Source: Gemmataceae bacterium
Lineage (GTDB): Bacteria; Planctomycetota; Planctomycetia; Gemmatales; Gemmataceae
Direction of reading: 5' to 3'
Assembly (NCBI GenBank): GCA_947490035.1
Contig: CANLGS010000320.1
Location: forward strand, 1 to 5,684
DNA: 5,684 nucleotides
Part shown: one piece after another, positions 1 through 5,684 of the stretch
Position numbering within the stretch: the stretch's first letter is position 1
Layout of the letters: every line of letters begins with the position of its first letter
Made by a program: the position numbers and the translations under genes
Notes under the pieces: generated by a model
The model's database searches: none
Seen by the model: the letters and a program-made list of their open reading frames with translations, nothing else
What the model was told of the DNA's origin: nothing

Positions 1-153
1 GATGTGGAACTGCGGGGCGAGGATGTGCTTGAGCATGTCGTTCATGTACAACTGGACGGCCACGAACCCCAATCCGCCGCACACCAGGATGGTGAGCAAC
101 TGCTCGGTGAAGTAGTCGCGCGGCGACTGGCAGCCGGTGTGGTTGTGCGGCAT
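1..153 (-). CDS. Small membrane protein, N-terminal 51 residues only (cut by window edge)
   Basis: The frame opens with ATG at 153 and stays open to the window edge. A good Shine-Dalgarno sequence, GGAGAG (159-164), lies 5 bases before the start, which supports this start strongly. The visible protein begins MPHNHTGCQS, with His3, His5 and Cys8. A hydrophobic stretch at about residues 19-36 is probably a membrane helix, and a short segment rich in Met, Lys and His follows. The gene begins 28 bases after the DUF318-type permease and is probably in the same operon. Families such as TIGR03943/DUF1980 (YcgQ type) are often found beside DUF318 permeases (YcgR type), and the position and N-terminal helix fit that idea. 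With only 51 residues visible I cannot confirm the family. The His/Cys N-terminus would suit a metal-handling role, but that is inference. Confidence 0.6.
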   Translation of the reverse strand, partial: MPHNHTGCQSPRDYFTEQLLTILVCGGLGFVAVQLYMNDMLKHILAPQFHI

Positions 154-158
154 TTCGA

Positions 159-164
159 CTCTCC
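159..164 (-). promoter_or_regulatory. Shine-Dalgarno site of the partial membrane-protein gene
   Basis: On the minus strand GGAGAG stands 5 bases upstream of the ATG at 153. It decides this start over the ATG 20 bases further upstream (aaATGGCGCAC on the minus strand), which is in another frame and directly follows the stop of the previous gene. Confidence 0.6.
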
Positions 165-181
165 GTTGTGCGCCATTTTAC

Positions 182-1246
182 TCAGGCGCCGACCGCCGAA
201 CCCGACATCCCGGTCCACTTGTTCCACTGGTAGACGAGGTGCAGGAGGACACAGTACGCGAGCACCTGAACGACGACGCACGTCGCGATGGTGACGATGA
301 GGCGGAGCTTGAACACCCGCGTGTACATGAGCACCAGTTTCAGGTCGAGCATCGGCCCGAGGACCAGGAACGCGACCTTCGCGCTGGTGTGCATCTTGGT
401 GAAGCTCGCCGCGACGAACGCGTCGGCTTCGCTGCACAGGCACATGACGACCGCGAGGAGCATCATCGCGGGGATGGCGAGGAACGGCTGGTCCCGCGAG
501 ATGGCCTGGATGTCGTTCTCGGTGATGTACTGCCGCGCGAGTGCGGCCAGCACGCAGCCGAGAATGAGGAACACCATGATGTCCACGAAGTCGTGGAGCG
601 CGGTCGCGGAGATGTTCCCGAGCCGCCGGAGGAACGGTTGTCGCGCGGGCGGCTCGGTTGGAACCGCGTCGGGGTTCGCGTTCGTCGCCGGCGGGGCAGG
701 GGGGATCGTCAACGGGTTCAGGAGCGCGTACCCGTATTTCTTGAATTGCAGGTGGACAATCAACCCCGTCACGCACGCGACCACGAACGCCATGCCGACG
801 CGCAGCCCGACCATCTCCGGCCCGATCTGGTGGCCCGCGAACGCGACCCACGTGCTGAAGATCACGACGCCGTTGATGATCGGCCCGGCCAGCATGTAGG
901 CGATACAGCACGACAGCGGCAATCCTTTGCGAAGCAACCGCCGCATCACGACCACGATGCCGCACTCGCACATCGGGAACAGCAGCCCGAGCAGTGCGCC
1001 GATCATCACGGCCGGGAGAACGGACTTCGGGAGCAACCGCGTGAGGAACTCTTGCGGCAAGAACTCTTCGAGGATGCCGGCGACGAGCGCACCGAGGACG
1101 ACGAACGGCATCGCCTCCCAGAGGACGGCGCTGAACCGGAAGAGGAAGTCGTAGATGCTTGGCTGCACCAGATCACCCGACTCGTAAGCGGTGGGACACT
1201 GTAAGTACGCCGGCCCCGGCGCTGGGGTTCGGGCGCTCACGGGCAT
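182..1246 (-). CDS. DUF318/COG0701-type membrane permease (ArsP_2-like, YcgR-like)
   Basis: A 354-residue polytopic membrane protein with about eight hydrophobic segments in two blocks (roughly residues 34-166 and 219-340). A proline-rich hydrophilic linker at about 172-208 separates them. Family hallmarks are a Cys-Glu-Cys-Gly motif in the first block (C93, C95, G96), followed by RRLLRKG and a helix reading AYMLAGPIINGVVIFSTW, and a CSEADAF motif (271-277) in the second block. Members of this superfamily are predicted permeases; some (ArsP) export organoarsenicals, and for others the substrate is unknown. Zn or another metal or metalloid is possible here because of the neighbouring ABC-3 permease. 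The ATG at 1246 overlaps the end of that gene by 10 bases (stop at 1237), suggesting translational coupling. A GTG at 1168 (328 residues) is a real alternative: it starts just before the first membrane helix and has GGTGATC next to it. The extra 26 residues are Pro/Ala-rich and look unconserved. Family is fairly sure, substrate is not. Confidence 0.87.
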   Translation of the reverse strand: MPVSARTPAPGPAYLQCPTAYESGDLVQPSIYDFLFRFSAVLWEAMPFVVLGALVAGILEEFLPQEFLTRLLPKSVLPAVMIGALLGLLFPMCECGIVVVMRRLLRKGLPLSCCIAYMLAGPIINGVVIFSTWVAFAGHQIGPEMVGLRVGMAFVVACVTGLIVHLQFKKYGYALLNPLTIPPAPPATNANPDAVPTEPPARQPFLRRLGNISATALHDFVDIMVFLILGCVLAALARQYITENDIQAISRDQPFLAIPAMMLLAVVMCLCSEADAFVAASFTKMHTSAKVAFLVLGPMLDLKLVLMYTRVFKLRLIVTIATCVVVQVLAYCVLLHLVYQWNKWTGMSGSAVGA

Positions 1247-2244
1247 TGTCCGGACGAGCCGTCCGGGCCACAAGAGTCGTCTGGGCCGTGGTTGTGGAAC
1301 CCGCGGAACTGCTTCCCGCCGAAGATCGGCGCGAACCGGTTCCACACCGCGACCACGAGCATGGAGCCGAAAAACAGGAGCACGCTCACGACGACGATCA
1401 CGCCGCTCGGACCGAACTCCACGTCCTTCATGGGCCCGACCGAGAGTGTCATAGTGCGGCTCAGCCCGTAACCAATTGCGCCAGACGCGAGGCAGAACGC
1501 GACCGTCAGCCAGAACATCTGCCGCAGATTGCGCGAGACGTTTGCTGCCGCCGCCGCCGGCACGATCAGCAGGGCGTTGATGAGCAGCGCGCCGACGGCC
1601 TGGATCGATAGGTTCACCACCAGCGCGAGCAGGATGATGAACAGGTAGTTGTTGAGCGTGACGTTGATCCGACGCGTGCGCGCGAGGCTGGCGTTGAAGC
1701 TCGCGAACATGAGCTGGTTGTAGCGCCACAGGAAGACGCAGACTACCAGCACGAGGACAGCGCACAGGTAAAGCAGATCGGCTTCGGGGATGAAGATGAG
1801 GTTGCCGAAAAGAAACGTTTCGAGGTTCACCCGACTGGCCTTCTGCACCATCTTGGTGAACATCGCGCCGAACCCGAGCGCGAGCGCGAAGAACACGCCG
1901 ATGACCGTGTCGTGCGCGAGGCCGGTGCGGTCGCGGACGTAGATCATCAGAACGCCGACCACGACCCCGAACGTGACCATCACCAGCGGCACCAGCCACG
2001 CGACCCTGCCTTTGTCGCCGTGGGTGAGCAGCACGCTGATAAATCCCAGCGCGACCCCGGCGAACGCGCAGTGTGCCATTGCGTCGCTGAAGAACGCCAT
2101 CCGGTTGCCGACGACGAGCGAGCCGACCGTGCCGCAGATCAGGCACATGACGATGAGCGTGAGAATGCTCTTCACCACGAACAGTTCGGTGCCGACCTGT
2201 TGGGCGAGCCAGAGGATCAGGTCGCTTAGCCAGACGTCGGGCAT
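1237..2244 (-). CDS. ABC-3 family metal transporter permease (ZnuB/MntB type)
   Basis: A 335-residue integral membrane protein with eight or nine hydrophobic segments, the usual size or slightly long for the ABC-3 family (PF00950), which imports Zn2+, Mn2+ or Fe2+ with an ATPase and a periplasmic binding protein. Diagnostic stretches are SDAMAHCAFAGVALGF (53-68, matching the family's SDALSHA.LPGVALG), VNLETFLFGN (139-148), and SIQAVGALLINALLIVPAAA (213-232), the coupling-helix region. After the last membrane segment (about 280-302) comes a soluble tail with HNHG (317-320), C325 and C334, possibly metal binding. The ATG at 2244 follows a weak GAGGGG two bases upstream; the previous gene ends 15 bases away. 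No ATPase or substrate-binding gene lies upstream in this window, which is unusual for the family; both could be beyond the left edge. Sequence alone does not separate Zn from Mn specificity. Confidence 0.93.
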   Translation of the reverse strand: MPDVWLSDLILWLAQQVGTELFVVKSILTLIVMCLICGTVGSLVVGNRMAFFSDAMAHCAFAGVALGFISVLLTHGDKGRVAWLVPLVMVTFGVVVGVLMIYVRDRTGLAHDTVIGVFFALALGFGAMFTKMVQKASRVNLETFLFGNLIFIPEADLLYLCAVLVLVVCVFLWRYNQLMFASFNASLARTRRINVTLNNYLFIILLALVVNLSIQAVGALLINALLIVPAAAAANVSRNLRQMFWLTVAFCLASGAIGYGLSRTMTLSVGPMKDVEFGPSGVIVVVSVLLFFGSMLVVAVWNRFAPIFGGKQFRGFHNHGPDDSCGPDGSSGQCP

Positions 2245-2259
2245 GTCCCCTCGGCGAAG

Positions 2260-3645
2260 TTACGTGTTCAAACGGCGGGCGCAGCGGAGCATGAGTGCGA
2301 GCGACGCGGTCGCCTCGTCATTTGTGATGACGAGCGGCGGCGACACGCGAACCACCTTCTTCGCCAGCGGCCCAAGCAGGTGAATCCCGTCGGCGCCCTC
2401 GCCCTGGTAACACGAGAGTACCAGCGCGTTCGCCCAATCGCCCGCGGTCCGGCCGGCGTGGTCGCGCGTCTCGACGCCCCACACCATCCCGCCCTGCTCG
2501 CCGCGGACCTGCGCGATGAAGGGCAGTTCCTTGAGCGCGAGCAGCCCGCGCTCGATGATCGCGGAACTGGGCTTCATGCCCGCGATCACGTCGCGGGCGG
2601 CGAACTCGTCCAGTGTAGCTAGTACGGCCGCGCAGCAGAGCGGGTTCGCGCTCCACGTGTCGGACCCTTCGCCGTAGCCGAGCGCGCCGAAGATGTCCGC
2701 GCGCCCGACCGCGGCGGCCACCGGCATACCGTTCCCAAGACCCTTACCTAACACTACGACATCCGGTTCGAGGCCGTAGGTCTCGAACGCGAACATCGCG
2801 CCCGTCCGCCCGAAGTTCGACTGCACCTCGTCCAGAATGAACACGATGTCGTTCGCCCGGCAGAACCGCTGAAGCCCCTGGAGGTAGCCCTTCGGCGGGT
2901 GGTACGAGCCGCCGCCGCCGAGGTACGGTTCTGTGATGAGCGTGCCGATTTTCGCGCCGAACTGGTGGAGCAGTGCGTCCAACTCCTTCTGATACGGGGT
3001 GAAATCGAACGGCTCCTCGCGCATCGTCACGTCGCGGCACTCGGCCATCGGGAACGAGATGAACCGCACGCGCGGGTCGCGCTCCGAATCCGTCTCCGAA
3101 CCGGTCACGGCGTTCGCCAACCCCTTCTTGCCGTGGAAGCCGAACCGCGTCGCAATAATCATCGGGCGCGTGCGGTCGAGTGCGAGCGACGCCCAGAGTG
3201 CCTTCTGGATCGCCTCCGACCCGGACGCGGCCCACATCACTTGCTCGATTCGCCCGCCGCCCGGCGCGGCCTGCATAAACTTGAGCAAGCGTGTCGTCGC
3301 TCCGACCTCGACGGGCGTGATCGCGTTGTACGCGGTCATCGGCACGGCCGCGGTGAACCCGGGTGGAACTGCGGTGCTGGCCGGGAGCGATTCTCCCCAG
3401 CCCATGTACCGCGAGTAGGCGCTCAGCCACTTCGTCGGGTTGTGGCCGAGGTTCGCGACCAGCACGCCGGAAGTGAAGTCGTAAAGCCGCCGGCCTTCGG
3501 GCGTCCAGTGGTAGACGCCCGCGCTCTGACTGAGCACCGCCTGTGTGGGCGTGAAGGTGCGGAGCGAATACGGTTCGACGCGCGCGAGTTCCGCGCGACC
3601 CGCGTTCGAGTCCGGCTCGCGCGCGTGTTCGATGGGGAGAGGCAT
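2260..3645 (-). CDS. Class III PLP-dependent aminotransferase
   Basis: A 461-residue cytosolic fold-type I aminotransferase of the class III (acetylornithine/ornithine/GABA) family, at normal length. Visible landmarks are LYDFTSGVLVANLGHNP near the N-terminus (54-70), the phosphate-binding ASGSEA (140-145), GFHGKKG (169-175), the PLP-ring aspartate in DEVQSNFGRTG (D272), the Schiff-base lysine in LGKGLGNGMP (K301), TWSANPL (330-336), and the C-terminal VRVSPPLVIT (432-441). All catalytic residues are present, so it should be active. It would move an amino group between an amine and a keto acid, usually 2-oxoglutarate or pyruvate; the substrate cannot be read from sequence. The ATG at 3645 has an AGGAG at 3654-3658, 8 bases upstream. 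A longer frame from 3762 is rejected because it runs into kptA. It sits 16 bases after kptA and 15 before the ABC permease. The nearby dehydrogenase may supply its keto substrate (inference). Confidence 0.93.
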   Translation of the reverse strand: MPLPIEHAREPDSNAGRAELARVEPYSLRTFTPTQAVLSQSAGVYHWTPEGRRLYDFTSGVLVANLGHNPTKWLSAYSRYMGWGESLPASTAVPPGFTAAVPMTAYNAITPVEVGATTRLLKFMQAAPGGGRIEQVMWAASGSEAIQKALWASLALDRTRPMIIATRFGFHGKKGLANAVTGSETDSERDPRVRFISFPMAECRDVTMREEPFDFTPYQKELDALLHQFGAKIGTLITEPYLGGGGSYHPPKGYLQGLQRFCRANDIVFILDEVQSNFGRTGAMFAFETYGLEPDVVVLGKGLGNGMPVAAAVGRADIFGALGYGEGSDTWSANPLCCAAVLATLDEFAARDVIAGMKPSSAIIERGLLALKELPFIAQVRGEQGGMVWGVETRDHAGRTAGDWANALVLSCYQGEGADGIHLLGPLAKKVVRVSPPLVITNDEATASLALMLRCARRLNT

Positions 3646-3653
3646 GCGGTGAT

Positions 3654-3658
3654 CTCCT
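3654..3658 (-). promoter_or_regulatory. Shine-Dalgarno site of the aminotransferase gene
   Basis: AGGAG on the minus strand, 8 bases before the ATG at 3645 and inside the 16-base gap after kptA. It fixes the start of the aminotransferase at 461 residues rather than the longer in-frame option. Confidence 0.6.
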
Positions 3659-3661
3659 GGG

Positions 3662-4207
3662 TTACTGCACCCGAAGGTATTCTGGCGGGACGTGTTCGAC
3701 AAGCCACACGCCGTTCGCGGAGAGGTAAAAGACGCGGCCGTCGGCCCGCATTTTCGCCGCATCCACGACGAGTATCACGGGCTTTCCGCGACGCTGCCCG
3801 ACTTTGGTGGCAGTGATCGTGTCAACGGAGAGGTGGACGTGATGCCGGGCCATCTTGAGGAGACCTTCGCGAAGGATGACGGCGACGGTGGCTTGCGGGG
3901 TTCCGTGGAAGAGTTCCGCGGGCGGCTCGGCCTCGGCGAGTTGGAGATCGACCTCGGCGGAATGGCCCTGGTTGGCGCGAATCTTCGTACCCGTGTCGTC
4001 GAACGCGAAACGCTGCTTTTCGCAGTTCGCGACGACCTCGTCCAGTTCCGCGCGCGTGAGCCGCGTGCCGGTGGTTGCCAGACCTGAAAGCAGGTCGGTG
4101 ACAAGTACCCACCCGCCCGGTTCGAGCGTCAGACCGACCGATTCCGGTTCGTGTCGCAATACCTTCGAGATGAACTTGCTGGTTCGCGTTCGGCGCTTGT
4201 CGTCCAC
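3662..4207 (-). CDS. kptA: RNA 2'-phosphotransferase (KptA/Tpt1 family)
   Basis: A 181-residue protein of normal length for bacterial KptA. The family removes an internal RNA 2'-phosphate by transferring it to NAD+ through an ADP-ribosylated RNA intermediate, giving ADP-ribose 1'',2''-cyclic phosphate. Visible are SKFISKVLRHEPESVGL (10-26) with the catalytic pair R18-H19, the RFAFDD...KIRANQGHS block (66-83) with R77, the NAD-site FHGT (100-103), HHVHLS (122-127), RRGKPVIL (139-146) with the likely fourth catalytic Arg, and GVWLVEHVPPEYL (166-178). The Arg-His-Arg-Arg set known from the family therefore appears complete. The start is GTG at 4207, only 2 bases after the oxidoreductase stop, so translation is probably coupled; AAGGA (4219-4223) is a weak ribosome site 11 bases away. 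Fungi use Tpt1 in tRNA splicing, but bacteria lack that pathway, so the native substrate is unknown. Its link to the metabolic neighbours is unexplained. Confidence 0.94.
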   Translation of the reverse strand: MDDKRRTRTSKFISKVLRHEPESVGLTLEPGGWVLVTDLLSGLATTGTRLTRAELDEVVANCEKQRFAFDDTGTKIRANQGHSAEVDLQLAEAEPPAELFHGTPQATVAVILREGLLKMARHHVHLSVDTITATKVGQRRGKPVILVVDAAKMRADGRVFYLSANGVWLVEHVPPEYLRVQ

Positions 4208-4209
4208 GA

Positions 4210-5496
4210 CTAAACCCGTCCTTCGTAGAGGATGTGCGGGGTAGCATTGCCCGGTTCGGAGAGCACCAGACCGCCGGCCGGACCGTTCACCTTGACGACG
4301 CAGCCCGGAGCGCCCGCGGCCGCGCGGCCGAGGATCGCTTCGAGGCTTTGCACGATCGCGACACAGTTCCGGTCGGCCGTGATGTCGTTGTAGGTGAGCG
4401 CCCGCATCTTCGCGAGACGCTCGTTCCGCGTGTCTGGTGTTCCGCCGTACTCGACGAACGCCACCTCCTGGAAGAACCGCTCAATGACTTCGATCCCGTA
4501 CCCGCGTTGAGACCGTTCTCCCCACGGTTCGAGGAACGTTCCGTTGTAGTGATAGTTCGGGGTGTTCTTGAGTTCGCCCGGCGTGCGATTTTCTACGGTG
4601 AGTTCGACGCCGCGCTTGCGCTGGTGGGCGCACCAGACCGCGTTATCGAAGCGGAATTGCACTTCCTGTTCGACGTATCCGGGAAAGTTATCGGGCGTGA
4701 CCCAGCTCGTGTGGATGTCGAACGCGGCCTCGCGCGCGTCCGGATGTCGGTACACGATTTGGAGTTGCACTGAGTCCCACGTCGATCCGTCCGCTGGTCC
4801 GACGATCCCGCGTTGCCCGGTTGCGGAGACGCGATCGAGTGCCCAGTCAGGCCCGAAGGTGAAGTCGATCAACTTGAGGTAGTGGACGGCGACGTAGGTC
4901 GCCGGGTTGCGGCCGGTAATCCACTCGACGAACTGCCCGCAGCTGATCGACTTCGGCTCCAGGAGTGAACAGTACCCGTTGTTGACGTGTTGGAGGACGC
5001 CGTCCTGGTAGAGCGTGCGGAGTTTCTTGTGATCGGGGTCCGCGAGTTTGTGATACACGACCTTCGCGAGAACGTCGTTGTCGGTCGCGAGTCGTGTAAG
5101 TTCATCGAGTTCCGCGAGCGACAGCACGGACGGCTTTTCGATCAGGACGTGTTTCCGCGCAATGATCGCGGCACGCGCGGCGGCAAAATGCCGGTCGTCG
5201 GGTGTCGCGACGCACACCGCGTCCACTCCAGAAGCGAGCAGTTTCTCAACCGCGTCCGGACCGGCGAAGTTCACGAACGGTTGTCGCCGACCGGCCTCGG
5301 ACGCGAGATAACGAGCGGCCCGCGTGCCGGTGCGAGTGGCGACCGCAGCGAGCGAAACGCCCACCGGCCCCGTGGCAGGGTAGTAAAGGGGTTCGGAACT
5401 TCGACGCTCGAAGACCGGTCGGTAGGTGTCGTCGAAGATCATCCCGAAGCCGATCATGCCGCAGCGGATCGTCGCGACATCGTTCGTTCTGAGCAT
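4210..5496 (-). CDS. Gfo/Idh/MocA family NAD(P)-dependent oxidoreductase
   Basis: A 428-residue soluble dehydrogenase. The N-terminal Rossmann half has the dinucleotide loop GMIGFGMIF (13-21), DAVCVATPDDRH (92-103), and the family's EKP motif (120-122) with catalytic-type K121. The C-terminal substrate domain follows; VHYLKLIDF (204-212) is at the place where the family usually carries its catalytic Asp/His segment. No Tat or Sec signal is visible, so it is likely cytoplasmic, unlike many secreted planctomycete members. Relatives oxidise or reduce sugars, inositols and similar polyols; this substrate is unknown. It is somewhat longer than typical 330-390-residue members, with a loop region at about 265-335. 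The ATG at 5496 is chosen because the fold begins right after it. An in-frame ATG at 5538 would add 14 residues of Ser/Pro/His-rich sequence unlike the family. Neither start has a good Shine-Dalgarno. It is the first gene visible in the run. Confidence 0.92.
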   Translation of the reverse strand: MLRTNDVATIRCGMIGFGMIFDDTYRPVFERRSSEPLYYPATGPVGVSLAAVATRTGTRAARYLASEAGRRQPFVNFAGPDAVEKLLASGVDAVCVATPDDRHFAAARAAIIARKHVLIEKPSVLSLAELDELTRLATDNDVLAKVVYHKLADPDHKKLRTLYQDGVLQHVNNGYCSLLEPKSISCGQFVEWITGRNPATYVAVHYLKLIDFTFGPDWALDRVSATGQRGIVGPADGSTWDSVQLQIVYRHPDAREAAFDIHTSWVTPDNFPGYVEQEVQFRFDNAVWCAHQRKRGVELTVENRTPGELKNTPNYHYNGTFLEPWGERSQRGYGIEVIERFFQEVAFVEYGGTPDTRNERLAKMRALTYNDITADRNCVAIVQSLEAILGRAAAGAPGCVVKVNGPAGGLVLSEPGNATPHILYEGRV

Positions 5497-5631
5497 TTTG
5501 GAGTTGTAGCGAGTGGCTGAGTGGGGAGAAGATGGCAACTATAAAGTTAAAACAACATAAGATACATTATCGGACGTTAATGATGGTGCTGGCAGAACCG
5601 GCCACAATTACAAGTGAACGCAATACGTCAG

Positions 5632-5645
5632 ATAATTGATATTAT
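5632..5645. repeat. Short AT-rich inverted repeat, possible operator
   Basis: ATAAT at 5632-5636 and ATTAT at 5641-5645 are perfect complements around TGAT. The repeat overlaps the candidate -10 box, where a repressor would act. The sequence has a loose resemblance to Fur-family operators (GATAAT, ATTAT blocks), but five-base arms in AT-rich DNA are weak evidence. Confidence 0.25.
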
Positions 5646-5661
5646 GTTATGAATTTGTCCA
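5632..5661 (-). promoter_or_regulatory. Candidate sigma-70-type promoter
   Basis: On the minus strand, TGGACA (5656-5661, one mismatch to TTGACA) and AATTAT (5632-5637, four of six matches to TATAAT) are separated by 18 bases. The leader to the ATG at 5496 would be about 130 bases. AT-rich DNA gives such matches easily by chance, so this is only a candidate. Confidence 0.25.
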
Positions 5662-5684
5662 CAACAGCCCGATGAGGGGTGCCA

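Larger units (their letters stand above)
5497..5684 (-). promoter_or_regulatory. AT-rich upstream region, likely promoter of the run
   Basis: This 188-base stretch has no convincing gene. GC falls to about 36% over 5531-5660 (47 of 130 by hand count), well below the flanking coding sequence, as expected for a control region. Two possible minus-strand promoters are visible. One is TGGACA (5656-5661) and AATTAT (5632-5637), 18 bases apart. The other is a TATAGT -10-like box (5538-5543) without a clear -35, which would give a leader of roughly 35 bases. The last 25 bases turn GC-richer again; on the minus strand two frames stay open there until TAA codons near 5643-5650, so the end of another gene could lie at the right edge, but too little is visible to call it. 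Confidence 0.5.

Noticed and set aside
137..1204. Long plus-strand open frame of 355 codons
   Set aside because: It is antisense to the DUF318-type permease, and its product is Arg/Glu/Asp/His-rich with no fold-like pattern. This is the usual shadow of a GC-rich gene.
1247..2146. Upstream extension of the DUF318-permease frame to 654 codons
   Set aside because: The extension is a frame shadow of the ABC permease gene with an Arg-rich translation; the membrane protein begins only near 1246 or 1168.
3646..3762. N-terminal extension of the aminotransferase by 39 residues
   Set aside because: It would overlap the conserved C-terminus of kptA in another frame, and a good AGGAG supports the ATG at 3645.
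2899..3816. Plus-strand open frame of 305 codons
   Set aside because: Antisense to the aminotransferase and the 3' end of kptA; Arg-rich low-quality translation without recognisable motifs, while the minus strand has clear catalytic motifs over the same bases.
5590..5604. TGGC/GCCA stem with a 7-base loop as a terminator or attenuator
   Set aside because: A four-base stem without a following T-run is too weak to call.
5590..5684. TGGCA (5590-5594) and TGCCA (5680-5684) as possible ends of a small mobile element
   Set aside because: Only five bases match, the similarity does not extend, and no target duplication or transposase can be seen; the right end is also the window edge.

Overview
The window is a dense run of genes, all on the minus strand, from a GC-rich bacterium. 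I estimate the coding part at 60% GC or more by eye. A Gfo/Idh/MocA oxidoreductase, a bacterial KptA/Tpt1 and mixed gene contents in long co-directional runs fit Planctomycetota, possibly Gemmataceae. That placement is an inference from style, not from a marker gene.

Reading in the direction of transcription (high to low coordinates): a 188-base upstream region, AT-rich in its middle (about 36% GC over 5531-5660) and holding the likely promoter; a Gfo/Idh/MocA NAD(P)-dependent oxidoreductase (4210-5496); an RNA 2'-phosphotransferase, KptA/Tpt1 (3662-4207); a class III PLP-dependent aminotransferase (2260-3645); an ABC-3 family Zn/Mn-type transporter permease (1237-2244); a DUF318/COG0701-type permease (182-1246); and the start of a small His-containing membrane protein cut by the window edge (1-153). 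Junctions are 2, 16 and 15 bases, a 10-base overlap, and 28 bases, with no terminator visible, so one transcript is likely.

The run has two functional halves. The promoter-proximal half is enzymatic: a dehydrogenase and an aminotransferase that could act in sequence (oxidise to a ketone, then aminate), with the RNA-repair-type enzyme between them. The distal half is membrane transport, probably of divalent metal. The ABC permease lacks a neighbouring ATPase or binding protein on its upstream side, so those partners must lie past the left edge or elsewhere. No mobile element, CRISPR array, tRNA or rRNA was seen. The clearest points for a second look are KptA inside a metabolic/transport operon and the overlap of the two permease genes.
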